From: Brevibacterium sp. UCMA 11754 | GTDB taxonomy: Bacteria; Actinomycetota; Actinomycetes; Actinomycetales; Brevibacteriaceae | DNA: 64,000 bases | Direction: 5' to 3' | Assembly: GCF_021532275.1 (NCBI RefSeq) | Contig: NZ_JACBOT010000021.1 | Coordinates: forward strand, 186,001-250,000 | Part shown: positions 34,061-42,796 of the stretch, one piece after another | Layout of the letters: every line of letters starts with the position of its first letter | Position numbering within the stretch: the stretch's first letter is position 1 | Made by a program: the position numbers and the translations under genes | The notes under the pieces: generated by a model | What the model saw: only the letters and a program-made list of their open reading frames with translations | Told to the model about the DNA's origin: nothing | Databases searched by the model: none

Positions 34061-34969
34061 ATGCGCCAACTCATCGTCCTCGGACTCGTCGGTCTCCTTG
34101 CCCAACTCATCGACGGCTCCCTCGGCATGGCCTATGGGGTGACGTCGACGACCCTGCTGCTCGCGGCCGGGATCGCCCCGGCAACCGCCTCGGCGGCGGT
34201 GCACTTCTCCGAGATCGGCACCTCGCTGGTGTCCGGAATCTCGCACCACAAGTTCGGCAATGTCGACTGGAAGACGGTCTCGATCCTCGCGGTTCCCGGC
34301 TTCATCGGTGCCTTCGCCGGCGCCACGTTCCTCGCCGGCCTCAGCGGTGACGCGGCCACCCCATGGATCTCGGGCATTCTGCTGCTCCTCGGCGTCTATG
34401 TGATCTGGCGATTCCTCGCCCTGGGCGGCCGCCGCCCCACCTTCAAGGGACGCCCGGGCCCGAAGCTCCTCGTCCCCGTCGGTCTCATCGGCGGTGCACT
34501 CGACTCCATCGGCGGAGGCGGCTGGGGGCCAGTCGGAACCACCACGCTCCTGTCCTCTGGCCGGCTCGAGCCGCGCAAGGTCGTCGGCTCGATCGACACC
34601 AGCGAATTCGTCGTCGCGGTCGGCGGCTCGCTCGGGTTCCTGTTCGCCCTCGGCTCCTCGGGCATCGAGTGGTCCATCGCGGCCGCCCTGCTGATCGGCG
34701 GAATCATCGCCGCCCCCTTCGCCGCCTGGCTGGTCAAGATCCTGCCTGCTCGGGTCCTCGCCATCGCAGCCGGTGGAATCATCATCCTCACCAACGCACG
34801 CACCATCGCCCTGGCGCTCGGCGCCTCGACCGCCACCGTCTCGACCATCCTCGTGGTACTCGCGGCCGTCTGGATCGCCCTCATCGTTCAGGCTGTACGG
34901 AACGAGCGCAGAACTCGGCGCGCAGAAGCCGCCCAGGAGGCCGAGGTCGAGGTCGCCGCGGGCAGCTGA
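34061..34969 (+). CDS. TauE/SafE-family sulfite/organosulfonate exporter-like permease
   Basis: A 302-residue protein with eight or so helices in two similar halves. The conserved start GLLAQLIDGSLGMAYGVTST and the second-half motif LIGGALDSIGGGGWGPV are characteristic. It is followed 27 bases later by an Rrf2-type regulator. Members export sulfite, sulfoacetate or other small anions, or take them up. The substrate is not evident. Confidence 0.85.
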   Translation: MRQLIVLGLVGLLAQLIDGSLGMAYGVTSTTLLLAAGIAPATASAAVHFSEIGTSLVSGISHHKFGNVDWKTVSILAVPGFIGAFAGATFLAGLSGDAATPWISGILLLLGVYVIWRFLALGGRRPTFKGRPGPKLLVPVGLIGGALDSIGGGGWGPVGTTTLLSSGRLEPRKVVGSIDTSEFVVAVGGSLGFLFALGSSGIEWSIAAALLIGGIIAAPFAAWLVKILPARVLAIAAGGIIILTNARTIALALGASTATVSTILVVLAAVWIALIVQAVRNERRTRRAEAAQEAEVEVAAGS

Positions 34970-34984
34970 AGCTGAACCCGCTGT

Positions 34985-34990
34985 TACTAT
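34985..34990 (+). promoter_or_regulatory. -10-like TACTAT of the Rrf2 gene
   Basis: TACTAT ends six bases before ATG 34997 and would give a leaderless message, so the regulator could be made separately from the TauE/SafE gene just upstream. Confidence 0.4.
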
Positions 34991-34996
34991 GACGGC

Positions 34997-35455
34997 ATGC
35001 GGGTCACCACGAAATCCGACTATGCGCTGCGCGCCCTGATCGAGATCGCCAACGTCAGCGACGGTGGACCCATCAGCGCCGACGAACTGGGAAAGCGACA
35101 GGGCATCCCCAAGGGATTCCTCCAGGCAATCCTCGCCGACCTGCGCAGAGTCGAGATCGTGGCCTCCGTCCGCGGCAAATCCGGGGGCTGGAAACTGACG
35201 AAGCCGGCGAGCGCCACCACCATCGCCGATGTCATCCGGGCCGTCGACGGTCCCCTGGTCTCGATCTACGGGCAGCGCCCGGAAGTCGTCGAGTACGACG
35301 ATGCCGCCGAGTCACTCCAGCAGGTGTGGATCGCGGCCAGGTTCGCCCTGCGCGACGTCCTCGAACAGGTGACCATCGAGGCGCTGGCCTCGAAGTCCCT
35401 GCCCGCCGAGGTGACCGAGAGGGTCGCGATCGAAGACGCCTGGCAGCCGCACTGA
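34997..35455 (+). CDS. Rrf2-family transcriptional regulator
   Basis: A 152-residue regulator opening MRVTTKSDYALRALIEIA, the Rrf2 start, with the winged helix through GIPKGFLQAILADLRR and SVRGKSGGWKLTKPA. The three cysteines that bind an Fe-S cluster in IscR/NsrR are absent, so it must sense something else, as CymR does for cysteine metabolism. The neighbouring TauE/SafE permease would fit a sulfur link, but this is an inference. Confidence 0.85.
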   Translation: MRVTTKSDYALRALIEIANVSDGGPISADELGKRQGIPKGFLQAILADLRRVEIVASVRGKSGGWKLTKPASATTIADVIRAVDGPLVSIYGQRPEVVEYDDAAESLQQVWIAARFALRDVLEQVTIEALASKSLPAEVTERVAIEDAWQPH

Positions 35456-35479
35456 GCAGTCACAACCGCAAAACGATCG

Positions 35480-36502
35480 TCACCGCCACTGCGCGGTGAC
35501 GATCCCGACGTCGGCGACCACCTCGGCGATGGCGGCATTGTGGGCGGCGACGATCGGGTCATGCCGCGAGACCTTCCGACTCGACTCCGCCGTCCGAGCA
35601 CGGGATACGAGGAGCACGTCGCGGCGGCAGGCGTCCATCGGCATCGGGATGATCTCGACCGTCGGGTCCTCCGGCACCGAGGAATCAGGGATCACCGCGA
35701 CCGCCAACCCAGCGGCGATCATACGGATGATCGCCGCATAGTCATCCATCCTCATCCCCACCCGGGGCTCGAAGCCAGCGGCGACACAGAACGATCTGAC
35801 CACCTCGTCGATGGCGTCACCGGGATCGATGCTGAATGCCCAGGTCTGGGACACGAGTGAGGTGAGGTCGGGCATGCCGTGGGTGTCAAGGGCGATCGGG
35901 CCCACGGACTTCGGCACGCAGAGGAAGAGCTGCTCCGAATACAGGTGCCTCGCGGTCAGGGTCGAGGGAATCCAGGTTCTGTCGATGTCGGTCGAGACGA
36001 GCAGCGCCAGATCGAGGTCTCCGGCCTCCAGCCTGGCGACGAGCTTCGCATGCTCATCCATGGTCACGTCGAGGGCAGCAGTGGTCGTCTCTGCCGGGGC
36101 CGGGTTCGCGGCGGCCATCTCGTCATGGGCCCGCCAGCGCGGTCGCCTCTGCAGCTGGTTGTGCAGCTTCGGGATCACTCGCGCACCGACCGTCGGCACG
36201 GCCCCGATCCTGACCGGGACGGCCTGGGCCTCGCGCCACAGTGCCACCTCGTCACCGAGGCGGTCGCAGAGTCCCAGGATCTCGATCGCACGGGAGACGA
36301 CGAGGTTGCCCACGACCGTCGGATGCGATCCGCGCGGACTCCTCTCGAGCAGCGTCGACCCCAGGGTCCTCTCCAGATTGCGCAGATGATGGTTGACCGT
36401 GGGCTGGCTCCACCCCAGTGTGGTCGCCGCTGCTGCGACCGAGCCGGCCTCGGCGATCGCACGCAGCGCCGAGAGCCCTCTGGTATCAAGAGTTTCCATC
36501 AT
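35480..36502 (-). CDS. LysR-family transcriptional regulator
   Basis: A 340-residue regulator. The N-terminal helix-turn-helix is LSALRAIAEAGSVAAAATTL then GWSQPTVNHHLRNLERTLGS. The co-inducer domain (about 95-330) follows and is somewhat longer than average because of an insertion near residues 135-165. Two ATGs (36502 and 36499) are in tandem. It is divergent from the amino-acid decarboxylase gene, with 88 bases between them and an AGTTT-AGG-AAACT repeat in the gap, so it probably controls that gene. Confidence 0.87.
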   Translation of the reverse strand: MMETLDTRGLSALRAIAEAGSVAAAATTLGWSQPTVNHHLRNLERTLGSTLLERSPRGSHPTVVGNLVVSRAIEILGLCDRLGDEVALWREAQAVPVRIGAVPTVGARVIPKLHNQLQRRPRWRAHDEMAAANPAPAETTTAALDVTMDEHAKLVARLEAGDLDLALLVSTDIDRTWIPSTLTARHLYSEQLFLCVPKSVGPIALDTHGMPDLTSLVSQTWAFSIDPGDAIDEVVRSFCVAAGFEPRVGMRMDDYAAIIRMIAAGLAVAVIPDSSVPEDPTVEIIPMPMDACRRDVLLVSRARTAESSRKVSRHDPIVAAHNAAIAEVVADVGIVTAQWR

Positions 36503-36536
36503 TCTCCGGCCTCGTGATCAATAGTGTGTATTCATC

Positions 36537-36549
36537 AGTTTAGGAAACT
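36537..36549. promoter_or_regulatory. 13-bp inverted repeat in the lysR/decarboxylase intergenic region
   Basis: AGTTTAGGAAACT has perfect 5-base arms. It is the best candidate LysR site in the 88-base gap. A -10-like TAATCT at 36579-36584 lies six bases before the decarboxylase ATG. Confidence 0.4.
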
Positions 36550-36590
36550 TGGTATTCTCCCGGCAAGGGCCCGTTGCCTAATCTGGATTC

Positions 36591-38129
36591 ATGACCGTGC
36601 ACCAAGACTCCCCCATGACATCCGCCTCAGATCAGTCGGCATTCCCGGGAACCGCGAAGACCTACGCGCCCTATGCCGATGCGCTGCAGGCGGCGGCCCA
36701 GCGTGACTCGCTGTTCCTGTCAACCCCCGGACACGGCGGCACCACCACGGGAATCTCTGCAGGTCAGGCCGAGTTCTTCGGCGAGCACACCCTCTCCCTG
36801 GACATCCCCCCGCTCTTCGACGGCATCGACCTCGGTGTCGATACCCCGAAGGACGAAGCACTGCAGCTGGCCGCCGAGGCCTGGGGCGCGCGGCGCACCT
36901 GGTTCCTCACCAACGGCTCCTCGCAGGGCAACCGCATGGCAGCACTGGCGATCGGCACCCTGGGTACGGGTGTCGTCACCCAGCGCAGCGCCCATTCGAG
37001 CTTCATCGACGGCATCGTGCTGGCCGGCCTGAACCCCGGCTTCGTCTCTCCCAACGTCGATGAGGTCAACGGCATCGCCCACGGAGTCACCCCAGACTCG
37101 CTGCGCCATGCCATCGCAGCCCATCCCGAGAAAGTCTCTGCCGTCTACCTGGTGACCCCCAGCTACTTCGGTGCGGTCGCCGATGTCAGGGCACTGGCCG
37201 AGGTTGCCCATGAAGCCGGCGCCGCCCTCATCATCGACGCCGCATGGGGCGCCCACTTCGGATTCCATCCTGATCTGCCGGAATCCCCGGTCACGCTGGG
37301 CGCCGACATCGTCATCATGAGCACCCACAAGCTCGCCGGGTCGTTCACCCAGTCAGCCCTGCTCCACCTCGGCGACACCGAGTTCGCAAACAGGCTCGAA
37401 CCGGCCCTGGCCCGTGCCTTCATGATGACGGCCTCGACCAGCGAGAATGCCCACCTGATGGCATCGATCGATATCGCCCGCCGGGATCTTGTGAACTCAC
37501 GTGTCGCGATCACCGATTCGCTGGAGAACATCCGCCAGATCCGTGCCCGGATCGAGGGCTCCGAGCACTATCACCTGCTCTCCGGGGATTTCATGAACCA
37601 TGCCGATGTCGTCGACATCGACCCCTTCCGCCTGCCCATCGACATCACCTCGACGGGACTCGACGGCCATGCCGTGCGCAAGCGCCTGACCGAGGAATTC
37701 GACATTTTCGCCGAGATGGCGACGGCCACGACGATCGTCGCCCTCATCGGCATCGGCAAGTCCCCCGATCTCAGCCGACTCTTCGATGCCCTGGACCAGA
37801 TGCGCCTCGAACACGAGAATGACAGGCCTGCAGACGCCATGACGGCTTCGGCCGGACTCCCGGCGCTGCCGAGCCCCGGAAAGCTGGTGGCCCTGCCGCG
37901 TGGTGCGTACTTCGCGGATTCCGAGCTCGTCCCCGCCGCCGAGGCTGTCGGCCGAACCAGCGTCAGCTCGCTGGCCGCGTACCCACCCGGAATCCCGAAT
38001 GTCCTCCCCGGTGAGGAGATCACCGCGGAGACCGTCGAGTTCCTGCAGGCCGTGGCTGCGAGCCCGTCGGGACACGTCCGCGGCGGAGTCGATCCGAAGC
38101 TGAGCACGTTCCGAGTGCTCAAGGACTGA
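36591..38129 (+). CDS. Orn/Lys/Arg decarboxylase-family PLP enzyme
   Basis: A 512-residue fold-type I decarboxylase. STPGHGG near residue 44 is the family's N-terminal hallmark, Asp216 (IIDAAWGAHFGF) contacts the pyridine nitrogen, and Lys247 in IMSTHKLAGSFTQ binds PLP. Length and the lack of a wing domain match the short arginine/lysine/ornithine decarboxylases of Gram-positives. The product would be agmatine, cadaverine or putrescine. A second Met eight codons in (MTSASD) is an alternative start. Regulation by the divergent LysR is likely. Confidence 0.87.
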   Translation: MTVHQDSPMTSASDQSAFPGTAKTYAPYADALQAAAQRDSLFLSTPGHGGTTTGISAGQAEFFGEHTLSLDIPPLFDGIDLGVDTPKDEALQLAAEAWGARRTWFLTNGSSQGNRMAALAIGTLGTGVVTQRSAHSSFIDGIVLAGLNPGFVSPNVDEVNGIAHGVTPDSLRHAIAAHPEKVSAVYLVTPSYFGAVADVRALAEVAHEAGAALIIDAAWGAHFGFHPDLPESPVTLGADIVIMSTHKLAGSFTQSALLHLGDTEFANRLEPALARAFMMTASTSENAHLMASIDIARRDLVNSRVAITDSLENIRQIRARIEGSEHYHLLSGDFMNHADVVDIDPFRLPIDITSTGLDGHAVRKRLTEEFDIFAEMATATTIVALIGIGKSPDLSRLFDALDQMRLEHENDRPADAMTASAGLPALPSPGKLVALPRGAYFADSELVPAAEAVGRTSVSSLAAYPPGIPNVLPGEEITAETVEFLQAVAASPSGHVRGGVDPKLSTFRVLKD

Positions 38130-38383
38130 CTTGCAGTCTGACGCTTCTCCATTGCCGTCAGCTTGTCTATTGCCTCCGGTCGGATCCTTTCATCGACCCC
38201 ATGAGACTGGTTGATTGTTCAAATAGCGATACTGGATGCAAAAAGCCGACTTGTCGGCTACAGTCACCGCTGAGGATAGATTTCACACGGATTGTGCTTC
38301 CCTTATTCTCGCTGCTGGACCAGATGCAGTCTGCAAAGACGAGCTGCAGACTGCATGACGCTACCGAATGATTCAGGGACCGG
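38130..38383. other. 254-base intergenic region with two hairpins
   Basis: AGCCGAC-TT-GTCGGCT (38244-38259) is preceded by an A-run, so on the leftward strand it looks like a terminator, though no leftward gene precedes it. A perfect 12-base inverted repeat (38324-38335 and 38345-38356, 9-base loop) lies 27 bases before the ECF-like gene. No coding sequence was seen. Confidence 0.5.
38324..38356. repeat. 12-bp perfect inverted repeat before the ECF-like gene
   Basis: ATGCAGTCTGCA and its exact complement TGCAGACTGCAT are separated by nine bases. It could be an operator or a leader hairpin controlling the sigma-like gene at 38384. Confidence 0.6.
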
Positions 38384-39964
38384 ATGGACGTGCACGCACA
38401 TCAGCCAGGGGAAGAACTCGCCGATTTCACGGAGAGCGAGCTCCTCTCGCTCATCGAGGCCGGAACTGCCGGCGCCTACTCCGAGGTCTACCGCCGCTAC
38501 CGCGATGACGCCGTAGCAAGAGCATCATCTTCTCTGCCCGACGCGAAGGCCAGACAGGTCACAGATGATGCTTTCCTCAGTGTGCTCAGGTCCCTGCTCA
38601 ACAGGTCCTCCGACACAGCCGAGGGTCTCCGCTCAATGGTGGACGCCGAGATCGACGGACATCTCGCGAATCTGACGACGTCAGCGAGTGGTTCGGACGC
38701 AGAAGCTCCAGAGGCCGCGCTTGTCTCACAGGCGCTGTCGAACCTGCCCGATAACTGGCAGCGGATCCTGTGGTTGCGCGAAGTCGAACGGCTCTCACCC
38801 GAGGCTGTTGCCGAGCAGCTGAATATCAAAGCATCGACAGTCGACAGGCTGGCCGGTCGCGCCCGTCAAGGCCTGCAGGACGAATGGCAGCAGGTCCGCC
38901 CCACGGACGGCAAGGCAACCGCCGATCACCGAGCCGCGCTCATTCCTGCGCTTCTGACCTCGCCGATCGTCATCGAGCGACTCTCTTCCACCCTGGCACA
39001 GGCAATTCCAGAACCAGCTCCCGCTGTTGCCGAAACCGCTGCCCCCGAAACTTCCGTCCTCGAAATATCTGCTGCCAAAGGACCTGGAACCGAGACAGCT
39101 GCAGCTGCAGACGAATCAGCCGCAGAGCCGACGCCGGCACCAACCATCGCTGCAGGTGCAGGTGCGACATTGGCACCCGAAGCAGACGATGAGTCCGCCT
39201 CTCTCACCGCGTTCGGTGCGCCATCCGCAGCCGCTCAGACCTCGACCCAAACGCCTGCACCAGCTGGCTTCAGCATGCCGAAACCCGTTCTGATCCCGGT
39301 GGTCGCCGCGTGCATAGGCCTCCTGGGAACACTCGTCGGCGTGGCCATAGTGCCGCAGCAAGCTGGACAGACGGGGCTTCATTCCGGCAACGCAGGCACT
39401 GCAGCCTCACCTGAAGACTCCTCCTCAAAGGAGGACTCCTCTTCGAAGAGGGACGACAAGAGCAGCAACTCCCAGTCTCCAGAGGACACGAACTCGGACA
39501 AGACAGAGCAGGAGTCGGGATCCGAGAGTTCGAAGGCATCTGATTCCGACAGGGACGAGGATGAGAAGTCATCCCGGACCCCAGGGCACGATGACAGCCG
39601 CTCGGACGAGAGTCCATCAACCGAGGACAATCCCGGCGACAAGGGCGACAGTAACGATCGCCCGTCAGCAGAAGAACCCGACGAACCAAGCCCATCGGAT
39701 TCTGAAAAGCCAGCCCCAGAGTCACCTTCGGAACCGACACCACCACCATCCGACGACCCCGAAACACCTTCGGACCCACCGCCGTCGGATGAGCCGACTG
39801 AGGAGCCAAGCGAGGAACCAAGCGAGGAACCGTCCGAAGAGCCGTCAGAAGAGCCAACTGATGAGCCAACCGAGGAACCATCTGATGAGTCGCCTGAGGA
39901 GCCGTCCTCGCCAGGCTCCGAAAACCCCACCCCTGATCCGACACAGAACGGCACCTCGAACTGA
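38384..39964 (+). CDS. ECF sigma-like protein with transmembrane helix and long Pro/Glu/Ser tail
   Basis: This protein has 526 residues. Residues 18-95 resemble sigma region 2 (YSEVYRRYRDDAVARASSSL, then ARQVTDDAFLSVLRSLLNR). Residues 117-170 are a region-4 helix-turn-helix (LPDNWQRILWLREVERLSPE then AVAEQLNIKASTVDRLAGRA). An Ala/Pro/Glu-rich linker (205-298) leads to one membrane helix (301-323). The last 200 residues are a low-complexity acidic tail of Ser, Asp, Glu and Pro with EEPSEEPS repeats near 465-505. If the helix inserts, the sigma part is cytoplasmic and the tail spans the wall. No separate anti-sigma gene is adjacent, so the fused part may be the sensor/inhibitor. Start ATG 38384 has AGGGA five bases ahead. 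Confidence 0.75.
   Translation: MDVHAHQPGEELADFTESELLSLIEAGTAGAYSEVYRRYRDDAVARASSSLPDAKARQVTDDAFLSVLRSLLNRSSDTAEGLRSMVDAEIDGHLANLTTSASGSDAEAPEAALVSQALSNLPDNWQRILWLREVERLSPEAVAEQLNIKASTVDRLAGRARQGLQDEWQQVRPTDGKATADHRAALIPALLTSPIVIERLSSTLAQAIPEPAPAVAETAAPETSVLEISAAKGPGTETAAAADESAAEPTPAPTIAAGAGATLAPEADDESASLTAFGAPSAAAQTSTQTPAPAGFSMPKPVLIPVVAACIGLLGTLVGVAIVPQQAGQTGLHSGNAGTAASPEDSSSKEDSSSKRDDKSSNSQSPEDTNSDKTEQESGSESSKASDSDRDEDEKSSRTPGHDDSRSDESPSTEDNPGDKGDSNDRPSAEEPDEPSPSDSEKPAPESPSEPTPPPSDDPETPSDPPPSDEPTEEPSEEPSEEPSEEPSEEPTDEPTEEPSDESPEEPSSPGSENPTPDPTQNGTSN
39791..39905 (+). repeat. short tandem repeats coding the EEPS/EEPT tail
   Basis: About eight imperfect 12-base units encode (S/T)EEP or DEP blocks in the C-terminal tail of the sigma-like protein. 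Such tracts are prone to copy-number change. Confidence 0.7.
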
Positions 39965-40340
39965 GCGCAGGCTCTTCAGCGAAGTGAGCGCTGGACACTG
40001 TGACATTCCTCAGGCTGACTGCACCTCCAAATGGGCTGACTGCACCCCAAATTGAAGCATCAGCTGACGCGCATCGCCCGTTCGCACACCCAAAGCCCCT
40101 CCGCCTGGGGCTGCTCCTAATAACCACAGGTTCGCCTGAGGTAAATACCCCGGTCGCTTTCAGCAGTCCCATAGAATATCTATCCGAACGACAATTCATC
40201 GTGATATGGATCACCAAATTTGTTGACATGGGTGTTTAATCGAGTGAGGATGTTCAGCATTGTCGAAAACCGAACGCCCTGGAACCCCAGGTTCGACGGG
40301 CGGTAGAAAATCGAATTGCATCTGAAACGAGGAACCACTG
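39965..40340. other. 376-base intergenic region, AT-richer than its surroundings
   Basis: No gene is convincing here. It holds a short direct repeat GGCTGACTGCACC (near 40013 and 40033) and a plausible promoter at 40223-40251 for the transporter downstream. The lower GC content from about 40120 to 40260 is typical of a regulated promoter region. Confidence 0.5.
40223..40251 (+). promoter_or_regulatory. predicted promoter of the MHS transporter gene
   Basis: TTGACA (40223-40228), 17 bases, GAGGAT (40246-40251). The -35 is perfect. The -10 keeps the key A and final T. A leader of about 83 bases would end with GAGGAA before ATG 40341. Confidence 0.45.
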
Positions 40341-41864
40341 ATGTCAGAAGGCCAAGCAACCCCCATGCCGGATGGGATAAAGCCGTCTCGCCGGGAGCGG
40401 AAGGCACTCAAGAAAAAGCGTCTGGAGGCCGACCACTGCATCGTCATCGAGCAGAAGTCCATTCGCACCGCAATCGGCGGAACCACAGTCGGCAACTTCA
40501 TGGAGTGGTTCGACTTCGGTGTCTACGGCTACCTCGCCGTCACCATGACCGCCGTCTTCACTGAGGGCATGGACAGGCAGATGGGACTCCTGGTCACCCT
40601 GTTCGGTTTCGCAGTGTCCTTCCTCGTCCGCCCCCTCGGCGGCATGATTCTGGGACCGCTGGGCGACAAGATCGGGCGCCAGAAGGTCCTCTTCTTCACC
40701 ATGGCCACGATGGCCACCGCCACCGCACTCATCGGCGTACTGCCCACCGCAGCTCAGATCGGCCTGTGGGTCATCATCCCTCTCTACCTGCTCAAGATGA
40801 TCCAGGGCTTCTCCACCGGCGGCGAATACGCCGGTGCCACCACGTACGTCTCCGAATTCGCTCCTGACAAGTCACGTGGATTCTGGGCTTCCTGGCTCGA
40901 TGTCGGCTCCTACCTCGGCTTCGCAGCGGGCGCGGGCACCGTCGCCATCACAACCGTCATCTCAACTAGCGTCGCAGGTGAGACCGCCATGGCTGACGGC
41001 GGCTGGAGGATCCCGTTCCTCATCGCAATCCCCCTCGGCGCCGTCGCCATCTGGTTCCGACTGAAGATTCCAGAGACCCCCAGCTTCGAAGCCTCGGTTG
41101 CCGAGGGTCTCGATGTGAAGGTCAAGGACGATAAGTACGCTCGCCATGGTCTGATCGGCGTCGTCCGTCACTTCTGGAGAGAGATCCTCATCGGCATCGC
41201 CATCGTCGCCGGTTCGCAGACGGTGGGCTACGCTCTCACGAGCTTCATGCCGACCTATCTCGAGGAGACTGTCAAGGTCTCGAACGTCCAAGCAGCCGCG
41301 GCCACTATTCCGGTGCTCGTGATCATGTCCCTATGCCTTCCGCTCATCGGCAGGCTCTCGGACCGACTCGGACGCAAGTTCGTCTTCATTGTCGCGGCAG
41401 CTGCCACGATCGTGCTCATCGTTCCGGCGTTCGCCATCATGCAGATCGGTGAGATGTGGGCGATCACGATCGCCTTGTTCATGGTTGCGGTTCCGGCAGC
41501 CTTCTACATCGCCTGCCTGGCGTCGACGCTTCCTGCCCTGTTCCCGACGGCCTCGCGCTACGGTGCAATGGGCCTGACGTTCAACCTCGGAGTCTCCCTG
41601 TTCGGCGGCACCACACCGTTGGTCAGCCAGGCGCTCATCGACGCCACCGGCAACTCGTACATGCCCGCCTTCTACATCATGTTCTTCTCCATCGTTGCTC
41701 TCGTTGCCGTGCTGCTCATGAAGGAATCTGCACACCGGCCGTTGCCGGGGTCGTTCCCGACGGTCAACACGCACGAGGAAGCAGTCGAACTCGCGCGCAC
41801 CCAGGATGACAACCCCGACCTCGATATGGACACCATGCCGATCCCGGTCGTGGCTAAGCTCTAG
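40341..41864 (+). CDS. MFS transporter, metabolite:H+ symporter (ProP/MHS) family
   Basis: A 507-residue symporter with twelve helices. NFMEWFDFGVYGYLAVTM in helix 1, GDKIGRQKVLF (loop 2-3 motif), IQGFSTGGEYAGATTYVSE in helix 4 and GRLSDRLGRKFVF in the loop 8-9 are typical of the MHS group, which includes the proline/betaine carrier ProP. The N-terminal 40 residues are basic and cytoplasmic. No long coiled-coil tail is present, so it is not an osmosensing ProP in the strict sense. Its place beside betaine-catabolism genes suggests uptake of betaine or proline-like compounds. Confidence 0.87.
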   Translation: MSEGQATPMPDGIKPSRRERKALKKKRLEADHCIVIEQKSIRTAIGGTTVGNFMEWFDFGVYGYLAVTMTAVFTEGMDRQMGLLVTLFGFAVSFLVRPLGGMILGPLGDKIGRQKVLFFTMATMATATALIGVLPTAAQIGLWVIIPLYLLKMIQGFSTGGEYAGATTYVSEFAPDKSRGFWASWLDVGSYLGFAAGAGTVAITTVISTSVAGETAMADGGWRIPFLIAIPLGAVAIWFRLKIPETPSFEASVAEGLDVKVKDDKYARHGLIGVVRHFWREILIGIAIVAGSQTVGYALTSFMPTYLEETVKVSNVQAAAATIPVLVIMSLCLPLIGRLSDRLGRKFVFIVAAAATIVLIVPAFAIMQIGEMWAITIALFMVAVPAAFYIACLASTLPALFPTASRYGAMGLTFNLGVSLFGGTTPLVSQALIDATGNSYMPAFYIMFFSIVALVAVLLMKESAHRPLPGSFPTVNTHEEAVELARTQDDNPDLDMDTMPIPVVAKL

Positions 41865-41927
41865 CCCAAGACCGAGCTATAGCCCGAGTCTGCGGTCGAG
41901 CGTCTAACCCCAGTCCTGGCCAGCACC

Positions 41928-41962
41928 GAGGCGGCCGGTCCCGATGCGGGGACGGCCGCCTC
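41928..41962. terminator. GC-rich hairpin between convergent genes, probable bidirectional terminator
   Basis: Arms GAGGCGGCCGGTCCC (41928-41942) and its near complement ending CGGCCGCCTC (to 41962) form a very stable stem between the MHS gene and the leftward gntR gene. No T-run is seen on either side. Confidence 0.55.
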
Positions 41963-41994
41963 GTCGTATGCCTGCGCCTGGCTGACCTGAGCAG

Positions 41995-42720
41995 CTAGCG
42001 TTCTACCGCGCGTTTGAAATAGAAGAGGTTGTCGACGACGAGGGCCCGTGCCTCGTCAGAGCGGCCCGCCTCGATGAGTCCGACGAGGTCGACGATCTGC
42101 TGAGCCGACTCGCTGTCGACGACCGAGGCGATCGAGTGCGCCGCGAAGACTCGCGACTGGTCGCGCAGGCGCAGGCTGATCTCTGCAGCTCTCCTGCCGA
42201 GCCCGTATTCGAGAAGGTGTTCATGGAACATGCGATCAGCAGTCATGAATCCGATCGTGTCATCCCGGGCAGCAGCGGCCAGAGCGTCCTCGGCATTCCT
42301 GCGCAGATCACCGAGTGCGGCCTCGCACGATGTCGGATCCTCCACAGCACGGGAGCACAGCGCTTCCACTGCCGGATCGGCAAGCAGCGCTCTGATCCGG
42401 ATGATCTCCTCCAGGTCTTCTCGCGTCACCGGAACCAGACGGAAGCCGCGATTCGGCACGGCCTCGACGGTTCCCTCTGTCACGAGAGACATCATGGCCT
42501 CCCTGACCGGGCTCAACGAGATCCCCAACTGCTTGGCCAGTCCCGCCGCCGAGTAGATCGTGTCCTCGGCGAGATCACCGGTTGTGATCGCATGACGGAT
42601 GACGATAAGCGCGTGCTCCCGCAGCGAGGGAGCCGACTCGGGTCGCACCGGGGCAGGCGCCGGTGCGGGCCTCGGAGTCGGTCGCTTCGCAGCAGGGGCG
42701 GGGGACTCGCTTCTGATCAA
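41995..42720 (-). CDS. GntR-family regulator with FCD ligand domain
   Basis: A regulator of 241 residues from TTG 42720, which has GGAG six bases ahead. The frame is open to 42801, but no ribosome binding site supports the longer form. A Pro/Ala-rich N-terminal stretch of about 30 residues precedes the winged helix (LREHALIVIRHAITTGDLAE, YSAAGLAKQLGISLSPVREA, NRGFRLVPVT). The FCD domain (about 110-235) would bind a carboxylate effector. It is divergent from the DgcA/StcD-like demethylase gene, with two inverted repeats between them, so it probably represses betaine catabolism. Confidence 0.85.
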   Translation of the reverse strand: MIRSESPAPAAKRPTPRPAPAPAPVRPESAPSLREHALIVIRHAITTGDLAEDTIYSAAGLAKQLGISLSPVREAMMSLVTEGTVEAVPNRGFRLVPVTREDLEEIIRIRALLADPAVEALCSRAVEDPTSCEAALGDLRRNAEDALAAAARDDTIGFMTADRMFHEHLLEYGLGRRAAEISLRLRDQSRVFAAHSIASVVDSESAQQIVDLVGLIEAGRSDEARALVVDNLFYFKRAVER

Positions 42721-42759
42721 GATTCTCCTTCGATGGCTATTGACAGCATAACCACAACG

Positions 42760-42796
42760 ACTCACGATTGAGTGAAGTAATCGGTTATCGACTACT
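42760..42796. promoter_or_regulatory. two inverted repeats between gntR and the demethylase gene
   Basis: ACTCA-CGAT-TGAGT (42760-42773, perfect) and AGTAATCG-N5-CGACTACT (42776-42796, one mismatch) lie side by side in the divergent gap. They are likely operators for the GntR protein. Confidence 0.5.

Noticed and set aside
38244..38259. Leftward terminator
   Set aside because: It looks like one on the minus strand, but no leftward gene lies upstream, so it was kept only as a hairpin in the intergenic note.
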